From Bacteroidia bacterium (GTDB lineage Bacteria; Bacteroidota; Bacteroidia; SpSt-205), in assembly GCA_026003215.1 (NCBI GenBank), contig BPGV01000001.1:857001-921000 (forward strand): DNA of 64,000 nucleotides, given 5' to 3'. Positions within the stretch are counted from its first letter, which is position 1; the number at the start of each line of letters is the position of its first letter. The notes under the pieces were generated by a model, which saw only the letters and a list, made by a program, of their open reading frames with translations, searched no databases and was not told the DNA's origin. Both the position numbers and the translations under genes were made by a program. Shown piece after piece: positions 29,171 through 38,459 of the stretch.

Positions 29171-29896
29171 ATGGACCGCAGAACCTTCTTAGCTGCCTTA
29201 GGCGCCATAGCGCTCAAGGCATGGCGCTGGAAAGCCCCAGAAACAGAACCGTTTTTCTTAGCAGCGCCTACCCTCACCGGCAGTTATCCTTATGAGCTAC
29301 CCGCCCTGCCTTATCCGTATGAGGCCTTAGAACCCGCCATAGACACCCAAACCATGAAAGTGCATCACCAAGGTCATCATGCCGCCTATGTCAATACCCT
29401 CAACAAAGCCTTGGCTGACCTCCCTGCCTTCCAAAGCCTCTCCTTAGAAGAGCTTCTGGCTAATCTGGAAAAAATCCCTCAAACACACCGTACGACTATT
29501 CGAAACCATGGAGGGGGCCATTGGAACCATAGCTTTTTCTGGCCTATCCTTACCCCCAAGCCGCAAGAACCTTCGCTGGCGCTGCAAAAACGGATTAGTG
29601 CGGAGTTTGGCAGTTGGGCCGCGTTTCGGGGGCAGTTTTTAGACGCAGCTGCTCGGCTCTTTGGCTCCGGCTGGGTCTGGCTGGTCAAGACTCCCAGTGG
29701 GAAACTCCAAATCACCACTACCCCTAACCAAGACAATCCCCTCATGCCTTACGCCGAGATACGCGGTACGCCGGTGTTGGGCATAGATGTCTGGGAACAT
29801 GCCTACTACCTCAAGTACCAAAATCGTCGCGTAGAGTACCTCAGCGCCGTTTGGAACCTCCTCAACTGGGAAAGAGTAGAAACGCTTTTAGGCTAA
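29171..29896 (+). CDS. Fe/Mn superoxide dismutase with Tat-like export signal
   Basis: MKVHHQGHHAAYVNTLN, NHGGGHWNHSFFW, DVWEHAYYLKYQNRR; N-term MDRRTFLAALGAIAL twin-arginine motif; start 29171 after TATTTTTG. Confidence 0.95.
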   Translation: MDRRTFLAALGAIALKAWRWKAPETEPFFLAAPTLTGSYPYELPALPYPYEALEPAIDTQTMKVHHQGHHAAYVNTLNKALADLPAFQSLSLEELLANLEKIPQTHRTTIRNHGGGHWNHSFFWPILTPKPQEPSLALQKRISAEFGSWAAFRGQFLDAAARLFGSGWVWLVKTPSGKLQITTTPNQDNPLMPYAEIRGTPVLGIDVWEHAYYLKYQNRRVEYLSAVWNLLNWERVETLLG

Positions 29897-29897
29897 G

Positions 29898-31709
29898 GTG
29901 CGTCGTCTCGTCGCTTGGGGGGCCCTGGTCATCCTTATTCTGGGGGGGATATGGGGATATAGGTACTTTACGCGTCCTGCGCGCCAACCGGCCCTCTGGC
30001 AAAACCTACCGCAGGGATTTTATGGCGTAGTATATGTGCCTTCGTTTGCCCAATCATGGAAAACTTTCCGCCACAGCCCCCTGTGGTACATCCTCAGAAA
30101 AAGTCCCCACCTCAGCGACCTCATAGCCGAAGGACAAGCGTGGGATTCGCTCCTACGCCAGTATCCCCAGCTTTTTGAGTGGCTGGGAAGCCGCGCTATC
30201 CTCATCAGCTGGTACCCCGAAGGGCCCCTGTATCTCATAGAAGCGCCTTTCTTAGCCAAAATAGGCGATTGGCGGGGCACCATGCAAAAACTGGCCGAGA
30301 TCAACCGCTGGCCCATCCAACTCATAGAAAAAGAAGGGTATCCGCTCTGGCAACTCCCTACCGGCTATTTAGCCCCCGCAGGAGCAATCTTAGTATATGC
30401 CGAAAATCCCGCCCTGGTTATCCGGTTCCTTCGCGGAGAGGGTATGGCCACGCCTACTTGGGCCTGGGATACACCGGAAACCCTGCCGTGGTTGATTATA
30501 GGCTGGCGCGGGCCTGACCTCCGAGCCGCTCTACAGCATCCCGCCTTAGGCTTCTTAGACTCGCTGGAGTGGTGTGACCTCCACCTTTACTTAGACGAAG
30601 AGAGCCTCACCGCCCAAGGGACATGGACCTTCCACCAAGGAGTATGGACCTATGTCTCGCCCACCAGCCTCAGCATCGCTGAACTCTGCCCACCTACTAC
30701 CCAGCTGCTCCTTACTTTCCGCCTTACAGACCCTCCGACTTTTTACCGCAAGCATATCCGCCCCTTATACGAAAAAGAAATCGCCCTCGCCGAAAAATGG
30801 CTGGGACTGTCTTTTGAATCCCTTTTCTTTGAGCCGCTCTCCGGTGAAATAGCGTTAGCCCAAGCTCGGGAGCCTTTCTTACTTTTTCGCCTCAAAGATC
30901 CAGAAACATTCCGCAGAAGCCTTGAAAAAGCTGAAAAAAAGTTGATAAGGCGTACTATACTCAAAAATCGTCACATCCCTTATCGGGGTTATACCTTGTA
31001 CCATATAGAAGTGAAGGGGCTTTTTCGATGGCTTTTAGGTAAAGCTTTTACCGGCTGGGAGGCCCCGTACTTCACTCAGGTAGGCGAATGGCTCGCCATC
31101 GCTCAAAAACCTACCCCCCTTTACCAGTGGATAGACGCGTATCTTGCTCGCCAAACCTTATATGAAAAAAACGACTTCCTAAAAGCTTTCACACAGCCGA
31201 CCTCTCACATAGTGTTTCTGACCTATATACAGCCCAATCCTTCCGAATGGCTAAAATTCTGGCTTACACCAGCCCAGCTCCCCCGCTGGCAAGAAGAAGT
31301 GGCCCCTTGGCAAGTAGCGACTTTCTCTCTGAGTGAAGCGCAGGCCGATAGGCTTACAGCTTCATTTCAGCTTACCTGGGAAACGACAGGTCCGCTCTCA
31401 CAGGAAACCCCCATTCCTTCTGAGAGCCTCATCAAGATTCCCATCAGCCGAGATAGCCTTTTAGAGGGTCCCCAAGAAGAATATTACCCTAATGGCGTGC
31501 TTAAGCGGCGCCTTACCTATGTAGAAGGTCTGTTGGAAGGCGAATACTGGGAATATTACCCCAACGGCATAGTGAAGGTACAGGGTTTTTATGAGCAAGG
31601 CCAAAAAGTAGGGCGTTGGCGCTATTACTCGTCTAAGGGGGAGCTCCTACGAGAGGAAAACTGGGGCGGCGAGATAGAACCCCTTACGGGCACCGATACT
31701 GTTCCCTAA
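29898..31709 (+). CDS. large membrane-anchored protein with C-terminal MORN-like (YwqK-type) repeats
   Basis: GTG start, N-terminal TM; C-term EEYYPNGVLKRRLTYVEGLLEGEYWEYYPNGIVKVQGFYEQGQKVGRWRYYSSKGE. Confidence 0.7.
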   Translation: MRRLVAWGALVILILGGIWGYRYFTRPARQPALWQNLPQGFYGVVYVPSFAQSWKTFRHSPLWYILRKSPHLSDLIAEGQAWDSLLRQYPQLFEWLGSRAILISWYPEGPLYLIEAPFLAKIGDWRGTMQKLAEINRWPIQLIEKEGYPLWQLPTGYLAPAGAILVYAENPALVIRFLRGEGMATPTWAWDTPETLPWLIIGWRGPDLRAALQHPALGFLDSLEWCDLHLYLDEESLTAQGTWTFHQGVWTYVSPTSLSIAELCPPTTQLLLTFRLTDPPTFYRKHIRPLYEKEIALAEKWLGLSFESLFFEPLSGEIALAQAREPFLLFRLKDPETFRRSLEKAEKKLIRRTILKNRHIPYRGYTLYHIEVKGLFRWLLGKAFTGWEAPYFTQVGEWLAIAQKPTPLYQWIDAYLARQTLYEKNDFLKAFTQPTSHIVFLTYIQPNPSEWLKFWLTPAQLPRWQEEVAPWQVATFSLSEAQADRLTASFQLTWETTGPLSQETPIPSESLIKIPISRDSLLEGPQEEYYPNGVLKRRLTYVEGLLEGEYWEYYPNGIVKVQGFYEQGQKVGRWRYYSSKGELLREENWGGEIEPLTGTDTVP

Positions 31710-32250
31710 GGTGCTTTTGGTAAATCACTGCCCCTGGGGGCAAGGCCGCCGTAGAGGCCGCTTGTAACCACACACAAGCTGACTCAGGCACGACCTGAGT
31801 CAAAAACAGATAAGCGGGCCCACAGGCACTGTCACGCTGAATAGCCTCATGCAGGTAGGCCCGAGCTTTTTCTTTTTGGCCGGTATGCCAAGCTAACCGT
31901 CCTAAGTAAGCTACTACCCACGGGTCTGCCCGCAGCTGCTGGAGCCGCTGCACATAGAGCATGGGCGGCGCCGAAAGATTATCTGCATATAGGAGGGTAT
32001 AAGTGACTGCCAAAGCATACAGCCGAGGCAAAGAGTCGGTTATCTGATTGAGGATGCGCTCCACCTGCGCACGCTCTGTAGGGGAAGGCGTAAGTCCCGC
32101 CTCAGCTTTCCAGAAAGCTTCAGAAAGCCTTTCTTCGGAAAAGGTCTCTTCTCTTGGGAGCCCCTTACGTCCTAAACCCACCAGCCCTACGACAGCACCT
32201 ACCCCTGTAAGCCCCCAAAAAAGCCAGCGTAGCCACTCACTCTTTCGCAA
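31684..32250 (-). CDS. TPR-like membrane-anchored protein
   Basis: N-terminal TM; helical repeats WVVAYLGRLAWHTGQKEKARAYLHEAIQRDSACGPAYLFL. Confidence 0.6.
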   Translation of the reverse strand: MRKSEWLRWLFWGLTGVGAVVGLVGLGRKGLPREETFSEERLSEAFWKAEAGLTPSPTERAQVERILNQITDSLPRLYALAVTYTLLYADNLSAPPMLYVQRLQQLRADPWVVAYLGRLAWHTGQKEKARAYLHEAIQRDSACGPAYLFLTQVVPESACVWLQAASTAALPPGAVIYQKHLREQYRCP

Positions 32251-32545
32251 AGCGCTTCAAAAGCGAAGGATTGCCCGCTACTTTTTCAGAGAGGTGGCGA
32301 GCCGGCTGGAAGCTTAGGCGCACTCGGGCGGGAATCTGTATCTCTTTCCCCGTACGGATAATACGGCCTTTTCGCGGACGCTGGTATTTAAGACGGAAAG
32401 TGCCAAAGTTGCGTAGCGTAACTGTTTCTCCTTGTAAAAGGGCCTTTTTCATTACCTCTATGAAAGCCTCTACGGCTGCGGCCGCGTCCGTGCGCGTCAG
32501 ACCGGTTTGCTCACTTACGGCTCGTACAAGCTCCTGTCGTGTCAT
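32237..32545 (-). CDS. HU/IHF-family DNA-binding protein
   Basis: MTRQELVRAVSEQTGLTRTDAAAAVEAFIEVMKKALLQGETVTLRNFGTFRLKYQRPRKGR. Confidence 0.9.
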   Translation of the reverse strand: MTRQELVRAVSEQTGLTRTDAAAAVEAFIEVMKKALLQGETVTLRNFGTFRLKYQRPRKGRIIRTGKEIQIPARVRLSFQPARHLSEKVAGNPSLLKRFAKE

Positions 32546-33335
32546 ACTTCGCAGCAAAGCTACAATACCTCGCCCATACTTGCTCCAACACTTGCACGGG
32601 TATGGCAAAGGTTATGCCTTCATAGAGCCCGGAAGCCGAAGCAATTTCGGAGACCATGCCGATGACCTGTCCTCGTTTGTTGAAGACCGGGCTACCGGAG
32701 CTGCCTGGCTGAGCCGGTAGGGATAGCTGGAGGAAAGGGAGCTTTTCGCCGGTCTCCCCAGCCAAGTACCGTTCCTCGCCTGAAATGAATCCTTCTTGGA
32801 GGGTACCTGCCAGGCCCCAAGGCGCACCCAGGGTCCATATGGGCGTTCCTATGCGGGGCAAGGGGGCGCCCGTTGCCCGGCCAAGGCCCTCCCCTATCAA
32901 GTCTGCGCTGTGTAAAAACGCTACATCGGCCACCGTGTCCCGCCATATAAGATGGGCCGCGTGACACCTCCCCTGAGCATCCCAAAGCTCCACTTCCAGC
33001 CGAGGCGCCGCCGGAAAAAGATGCCGACACGTTGCCACCACCCCGCCTGCCCAAAGCCAAGCTGTCCCCTTATACCGCTCAGTGGTATAGCGATAACGCC
33101 CCGTAACCTCTAACCGATACACCCGCCCCCCCATCCGACGCACTTGTTCTTGGTACCACGCTTCCTTTTGCTGTAAAACCGTCTCCCAAAGGTCTTCGTG
33201 GGTGGCTTGCGGGGGTTGGCCCACCGAGGCAGAAGGACCCCTCGGCGCCGGGCCTCGAGAGATACACGCCCCCAGCAGCAGGCTGAGCAGGCTCCCCTCA
33301 CAGAAGCGTCTCGGCCAGTTTCTGAGCCAGCTCAT
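32511..33335 (-). CDS. trypsin-like serine protease, predicted lipoprotein
   Basis: Lipobox LLLGAC; CRHLFPA (His), DVAFL (Asp), QPGSSGSPVFNKRGQVIGMVSE (Ser). Confidence 0.85.
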   Translation of the reverse strand: MSWLRNWPRRFCEGSLLSLLLGACISRGPAPRGPSASVGQPPQATHEDLWETVLQQKEAWYQEQVRRMGGRVYRLEVTGRYRYTTERYKGTAWLWAGGVVATCRHLFPAAPRLEVELWDAQGRCHAAHLIWRDTVADVAFLHSADLIGEGLGRATGAPLPRIGTPIWTLGAPWGLAGTLQEGFISGEERYLAGETGEKLPFLQLSLPAQPGSSGSPVFNKRGQVIGMVSEIASASGLYEGITFAIPVQVLEQVWARYCSFAAKYDTTGACTSRK

Positions 33336-34038
33336 AGTCCTCCGGCGTGTCTATGGCGACACTCCGATGCGCAGTCTCCCGAACCCATATCGCATATCCG
33401 TGGTAGAGCCATCGCAGCTGCTCAAGTTGCTCCGCCTCCTCAATCGGCGCCGACGAGAGCGCTACCAGCTCCATGAGCACCGACCGATGATACCCATACA
33501 GCCCCACATGCCGAAAATAGCGAAAACGCGCCAAAGCCTCCGCACTCGTAAGAGGAACTTCTCTGGGATGGGGTATCAAAGAACGCGAAAAATACAACGC
33601 ACGCCCTTCTTTATCGGTCACGACCTTGACCACCGAAGGCGAGAGTAGCTCCTCCATCTGATGAATGCGATGCATGAGCGTCACCAGTGGGTGGCGCTCG
33701 AGGGCTGATAGAAGCAAACGCAGTTGCTCGGCTTCCAAAAAGGGTTCATCCGCTTGAATATTCACATACGCGTCATATATCAGCCGTTCGGCCACCTCGC
33801 CTATGCGTTCTGTCCCGGAGGTGTGCGTAGTACGGGTCATGAGAGCCTGTCCGCCAAAAGCCTCCACGGCTTCTACGACCCGCATGTCATCGGTGGCTAC
33901 AATCAAGTGCTCACCAAACACAGTTTGAGCCCGTTCATATACATGTTGCACCATAGGCTTGCCGCGCAGCGGCAAAAGGACCTTTCCGGGCAAGCGCTGC
34001 GAATGATACCGTGCCGGAATCACCCCCAAAACTCGCAT
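33298..34038 (-). CDS. kdsB: 3-deoxy-manno-octulosonate cytidylyltransferase
   Basis: VIPARYHSQRLPGKVLLPLRGKPMVQHVYERA, NIQADEPFLE, IDTPEDYELA. Confidence 0.95.
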   Translation of the reverse strand: MRVLGVIPARYHSQRLPGKVLLPLRGKPMVQHVYERAQTVFGEHLIVATDDMRVVEAVEAFGGQALMTRTTHTSGTERIGEVAERLIYDAYVNIQADEPFLEAEQLRLLLSALERHPLVTLMHRIHQMEELLSPSVVKVVTDKEGRALYFSRSLIPHPREVPLTSAEALARFRYFRHVGLYGYHRSVLMELVALSSAPIEEAEQLEQLRWLYHGYAIWVRETAHRSVAIDTPEDYELAQKLAETLL

Positions 34039-34073
34039 ACGATAGTTCCTGCAAACCTAATACCGAAGCGTCA

Positions 34074-34081
34074 TATCTTTG
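34074..34081 (+). promoter_or_regulatory. -7 element TATCTTTG of radical SAM gene
   Basis: 5 nt to ATG 34087. Confidence 0.7.
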
Positions 34082-34086
34082 TAGAA

Positions 34087-35415
34087 ATGCAACTAATGTG
34101 GGCCGACGAGGCAGGGCAGCTCTACGATGCACCGGATTGGCAAGTCGTGGGACGCAGCGCGTTTTGGTACTACCCCTGGCAGGCCTACGGCCGATGGATA
34201 CCCCTCCCAGAAGGAAGTACGCTTTTTCATTTGCCGGGACGGCGACCCATAGGGATAGACCCGCAAGGTCGCATCCGCCCGTATCCTAAGGGGTGGGCGG
34301 TGGCGGCTTTCGTGGCGCCAGCCCATACCCAGCTCGCCTTGAGTGCCTACGGAAAAAACCCCGGCGCCCCCACGCTCCCCCTGTATGCTTACACCGCTGT
34401 AGGCTGGAAAGATGGCCGCTTCTGGGTGCCGGCCGTGCGGATTGACCCTCTCCCCCGCCAAGATGCCTCCCAGTTTCACCCCCCAGCGATTGCCCGAGGG
34501 GTACAAACCCTGCGTAAACGCTTCCCCCATAACCGTCTGGTGCAGCACCTCATGGATAACTGCGTAGAGCGCTACTGCTGTCCAGCTGCCCGTAACTTCG
34601 CCTTAGGCCGCTGGGAAGCCCCCCTCCCCACCTCCCCCGCCTGTAACGCCGCCTGCATCGGCTGCATCTCCCTCCAAGAACCCCACGAGTCCCCCATCCC
34701 CAGCGCCCAAGAACGCCTCTCCTTCCTCCCTACCCCCGAAGAAATCGCCGAAATAGCCATCTACCACTTAGAGCATGCGCCCCTTCCTATCGTCAGCTTC
34801 GGCCAAGGCTGCGAAGGCGAACCCCTCCTCGCCTGGCGCATCATAGAAAAAGCCGTACAACTGATCCGCCAAAAAACCGCCAAGGGCATCCTCAACCTGA
34901 ACACCAACGGCGCTTGGCCCGCTGTTATAGAACGGCTCGCCCGGGCCGGCATAGACAGCTTCCGCATCAGCCTCAATAGCGCCCAGCCTGAGTGGTACGA
35001 GCGCTACTATCGCCCCCGCAACTACTCCTTCGCCATGGTCAAAGAGTCCATGCAGCGCCTGGTACGGCTGGGCAAATGGGTCTCTATCAACTACTTCACC
35101 TTGCCGGGCTTTACCGATCAGCCCGCGGAATACGCCGCTCTCCAACAGCTCATCCAAGACACCGGCCTGCATATGATCCAGTGGCGCAACTTCAACATTG
35201 ACCCCGACTGGTACATAGAACGCATGGGATTTGACCGGGAGGCTTTCGAGGGTCCCCTCGGTGTGCGCTTCCTACTTGATGACCTAAAAAGGCGCTTCCC
35301 ACACCTTACCTACGGCTACTTCAATCCGACAGGGCCTTTTATCCGGCGGCACTTGGGCAAGACCGTCCTCAGTCTTCCTCTACAAAGTCCAACGACGCCC
35401 CAAACGTCTCTCTAA
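34087..35415 (+). CDS. uncharacterised radical SAM protein with Cys-rich pre-domain
   Basis: CVERYCCPAARNFALGRWEAPLPTSPACNAACIGCIS (CxxxCxxC), NLNTNGAWPAVIERLARAGIDSFRISLNSA; start 34087 after TATCTTTG. Confidence 0.85.
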   Translation: MQLMWADEAGQLYDAPDWQVVGRSAFWYYPWQAYGRWIPLPEGSTLFHLPGRRPIGIDPQGRIRPYPKGWAVAAFVAPAHTQLALSAYGKNPGAPTLPLYAYTAVGWKDGRFWVPAVRIDPLPRQDASQFHPPAIARGVQTLRKRFPHNRLVQHLMDNCVERYCCPAARNFALGRWEAPLPTSPACNAACIGCISLQEPHESPIPSAQERLSFLPTPEEIAEIAIYHLEHAPLPIVSFGQGCEGEPLLAWRIIEKAVQLIRQKTAKGILNLNTNGAWPAVIERLARAGIDSFRISLNSAQPEWYERYYRPRNYSFAMVKESMQRLVRLGKWVSINYFTLPGFTDQPAEYAALQQLIQDTGLHMIQWRNFNIDPDWYIERMGFDREAFEGPLGVRFLLDDLKRRFPHLTYGYFNPTGPFIRRHLGKTVLSLPLQSPTTPQTSL

Positions 35416-36584
35416 GCTGTAGCGCCGAGAAAAGCGCTATGCCATAGAGCACAATCCCCGTTACCAAAGCACTGGTGCGCAAGGGCAGGAAAGCTTGGAA
35501 GCCCTGCCACAAAAGTGTACTCAGCACCAGCGAACCCCGTATCCAGTTAGGGACGCTGGTGGCGACGGTAGCGCGCAGGTTGGTGCCGAACTGCTCGGCG
35601 GCGCTGGTGATAAGCACCGCCCAATACCCCGAAAACATCCCCAAGAAGAGACAAAAGAGATAGATAGCCCCCGCATGAGAAAAAGGCCAGAGGTTATACA
35701 CCACGGCCAGGGTAAAGGCTATGGCTATCCACAAGAGCACAGGCTTTTTCCGGCTGCGGAGGAGCTGGCTGAGTACCCCTGCGCCTAAATCTCCCACGGA
35801 AAGCCCGATATAGGCATACATCACCGCTTGCGAAGCTTTCACGGGCTCGGAGAGGCCAGTACCCCCGGAAAAGGTCCGGCGCAAAAGTCACGAGTATGCC
35901 CACGACATACCATATCGGCACCCCAGCTAAGATAGCATAGAGATAGCGCAGGAAGCGGTCTTTTTTTCGGAAAATCTGAAAGAAATCGCCCATAGGCACA
36001 TGCGCCTGGGCCCGCAGTTGGGCAAAAAGTCCGGACTCGCCCACACCTATCCGCAAGAGGAGGAGGGCTATCCCCATCCCTCCCCCTAAGAAGTAAGCCG
36101 TGCGCCAGGGGAAAAACTCTCCTACGAGGCTGGCTACCACCGCGCCGAGGATGCCTACGGTAGCGATAATAGTGGTACCCCAGCCGCGCAGGTGTGCGGG
36201 CATGAGTTCGGCTACGAGGGTGACGCCGGCGCCCAGCTCTCCTGCCAGGCCGATACCCGCTATTACCCGCCACAGGCTATACCCGTAGATGGTATCCACG
36301 AGGCCATTAGCGAAGTTGGCGATGGAGTAGGTGAGGATAGAAGCAAAAAGGACGGAGAGGCGTCCCCGCCGATCCGCTAAGATACCCCACAGGAGGCCCC
36401 CTACCAGCATGCCTATCATCTGGAGGTCAATCAGCAGCACACCATAGCGCAGCCGCTCCTCTGGCGTGTACCCTAAGTCGGTCAGGCTGGCCTCCCGCAC
36501 CACCGAGAAAAGGATGAGGTCATAGATATCCACAAAATAACCAAGGGTGGCTACAAGTACGGCGAGCCAAGCAGAACGCGTCAT
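35369..36584 (-). CDS. MFS transporter, reading frame broken by a 1-nt shift near 35862-35866 (G5 run on coding strand)
   Basis: N-part MTRSAWLAVLVATLGYFVDIYDLILFSVVR...GILVTFAPDLFRG; C-part TGLSEPVKASQAVMYAYIGLSVGDLGAGVLSQLLRSRKKP... in another frame. Confidence 0.85.
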
Positions 36585-36597
36585 GCGCAGCGAAGGT

Positions 36598-36633
36598 AAA
36601 AAAGAAAGGGGCGGGCCGCAAAGACCCACCCCC
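36598..36633 (-). terminator. possible terminator of the downstream-facing T9SS gene
   Basis: Minus strand GGGTGGGtctttgcggcCCGCCCC followed by TTTCTTTTTT; one stem mismatch. Confidence 0.4.
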
Positions 36634-36653
36634 TTGTAGAGACTACGTCGAGC

Positions 36654-38303
36654 TTAGCGTAGGATGTTGATCCAGTAGCTGGCCATCCCGCCTAAGCCCG
36701 TCCGCACCACTAAGAGATACGAACCGGCCTGCAGGTGCCCCACATCTACGCTCAGCTCATGCGTACCAGCGGACACTTTGCGTTCTGCAGCATGGACCAT
36801 GCGGCCGCTTACATCATACACGAGAAAGTCCACGCTTGTAGCTGCGGGTACCGTCGCTGTGAGTTTCACGCAGTCCGTCGCAGGATTGGGATACGGTAAG
36901 GAGAAGCTCTCAGCTCCATGGTGTACCACCGGCTTAGAAGCCGAAGTAGTAGGCAGTCCAGTAGCTATTATCGGGAAAATAGGAAAGTCTAACAGATAGC
37001 CTTCCCGGTCGCTCCACATCGTGCGTTCAGGCAGGAAATATACGGCCTGCCACGAGCCGTCAGCCGTATTGTACTCCCCAAATACCCGCATCGTACGGCC
37101 TAAGTTGAGATAGTACAGCGTATCATGGAGGCAATCTCCTGAAGCGAGGTAGCCAAAGGGTCCTATACCTGTAAAGAGCGTGTCCAGCCAGCCACCCGTA
37201 GGAGGGCTCGTCGGGTCCTCAGGCCTTTCCCACAGAAACCCTACGTAATACATGCTATCTGGATTAGAGTTACTTCCAAATACCTGATTAGGACCTACAC
37301 GGACAGGTGTAGAAAACTTCACATAATGCAGACGCTCAAATAGTCTATAATGCCACTTGCCAAAATAGGGGGAGGCTGCATCAGTAGGATCTATTTGCGG
37401 CTGCACGCACTGCCCCGTGGCAGAGTTGAGAGATCCCAAGCGTAGCTCCGAGTACGGGACAGTATCAGAAGCCAGAATGTTCGATACATAAGTACCCAGC
37501 CCAAAGCTTGACCCATAAGTAGCTGTATCTGCTCGCGCCACGAAGAATACTGCCTCAGGTGTGCTATTTCCATCCCAGTCAGGGAAGGTAGGGGTTTGGA
37601 TTACACACCGATTCGCATCAGTGCCTCCGCCGAGGTATCTATTCTTTAAAACCCATACGCCTACCCCTTGAATATAAAGGTCATTCAAGCCCGTAAAATC
37701 GAACCAGTACCGTTGGGCGGCTCCTCCGCCGTGATAGTACGCCGTATCGGCATCAGTTGCCCAGTTATCCAAAATAGAGCCTGTCAGATACACGAATGCA
37801 CCATTCGGTATGCCGCCGCTCCCATCTGATATATACCCGCCTAAGTACGCGCCCTTCGCTCCCAAACTGTCAAAGAACGTATAGTCACAAGCACTGCTAT
37901 TATTCGGATTCAAGTCACTGGCGGCGCCACTTCCAATGAGAGTATCCCCGGCTACCACAAAGCCAGCCGTTGCTTGTCCGCCCACAAAGGGATTGGTATT
38001 ATTGGTCGTGGGGACCGTATCGGCATCTTGATGGAGGCGGAGCCATGTCAGCCCTAATACATTACTTGTAGTACGCAGATGACTGCTACTGGAAGGAGTA
38101 GAAGGCACCACGCCATACAATTCCTCAGGAGATAGGGGGATGAGCACGTGTTGGATCCCTTTCTGCTGCATCATGTTTCGGATTTTAGCGACTTTCTCAG
38201 GCGTCGGCTTGACGAGTAGTTCATTTAGTGGCTTACGCCGAGCCTGCGCCCAGCCTGTGCTTAGAAGCACAGCCGCTCCGAGAGTTAGGTGTAGGTATCG
38301 CAT
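36654..38303 (-). CDS. secreted protein with T9SS C-terminal sorting domain
   Basis: Signal peptide MRYLHLTLGAAVLLSTGWAQ; C-term SFSLPYPNPATDCVKLTATVPAATSVDFLVYDVSGRMVHAAERKVSAGTHELSVDVGHLQAGSYLLVV. Confidence 0.85.
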   Translation of the reverse strand: MRYLHLTLGAAVLLSTGWAQARRKPLNELLVKPTPEKVAKIRNMMQQKGIQHVLIPLSPEELYGVVPSTPSSSSHLRTTSNVLGLTWLRLHQDADTVPTTNNTNPFVGGQATAGFVVAGDTLIGSGAASDLNPNNSSACDYTFFDSLGAKGAYLGGYISDGSGGIPNGAFVYLTGSILDNWATDADTAYYHGGGAAQRYWFDFTGLNDLYIQGVGVWVLKNRYLGGGTDANRCVIQTPTFPDWDGNSTPEAVFFVARADTATYGSSFGLGTYVSNILASDTVPYSELRLGSLNSATGQCVQPQIDPTDAASPYFGKWHYRLFERLHYVKFSTPVRVGPNQVFGSNSNPDSMYYVGFLWERPEDPTSPPTGGWLDTLFTGIGPFGYLASGDCLHDTLYYLNLGRTMRVFGEYNTADGSWQAVYFLPERTMWSDREGYLLDFPIFPIIATGLPTTSASKPVVHHGAESFSLPYPNPATDCVKLTATVPAATSVDFLVYDVSGRMVHAAERKVSAGTHELSVDVGHLQAGSYLLVVRTGLGGMASYWINILR

Positions 38304-38311
38304 AGCAAAAG

Positions 38312-38319
38312 CAAAGGTA
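38312..38319 (-). promoter_or_regulatory. -7 element TACCTTTG of T9SS gene
   Basis: 8 nt to ATG 38303. Confidence 0.7.
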
Positions 38320-38459
38320 AAGCTTTTTTGCATATGTCAAGAGGCCTATCGCCCATATAGCCCCCTGCATCCAGAGAAAAAATCTGGTAGCGAGCACTTT
38401 ACACACAAAGCCAAAAATAAGCAAGGATTTTTTTGGAGGGGGGGTTGTACATTCGTAGG

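Noticed and set aside
33724-34086. N-terminal extension of the radical SAM ORF
   Set aside because: Overlaps kdsB antisense; the TATCTTTG box and ATG at 34087 give a better start.
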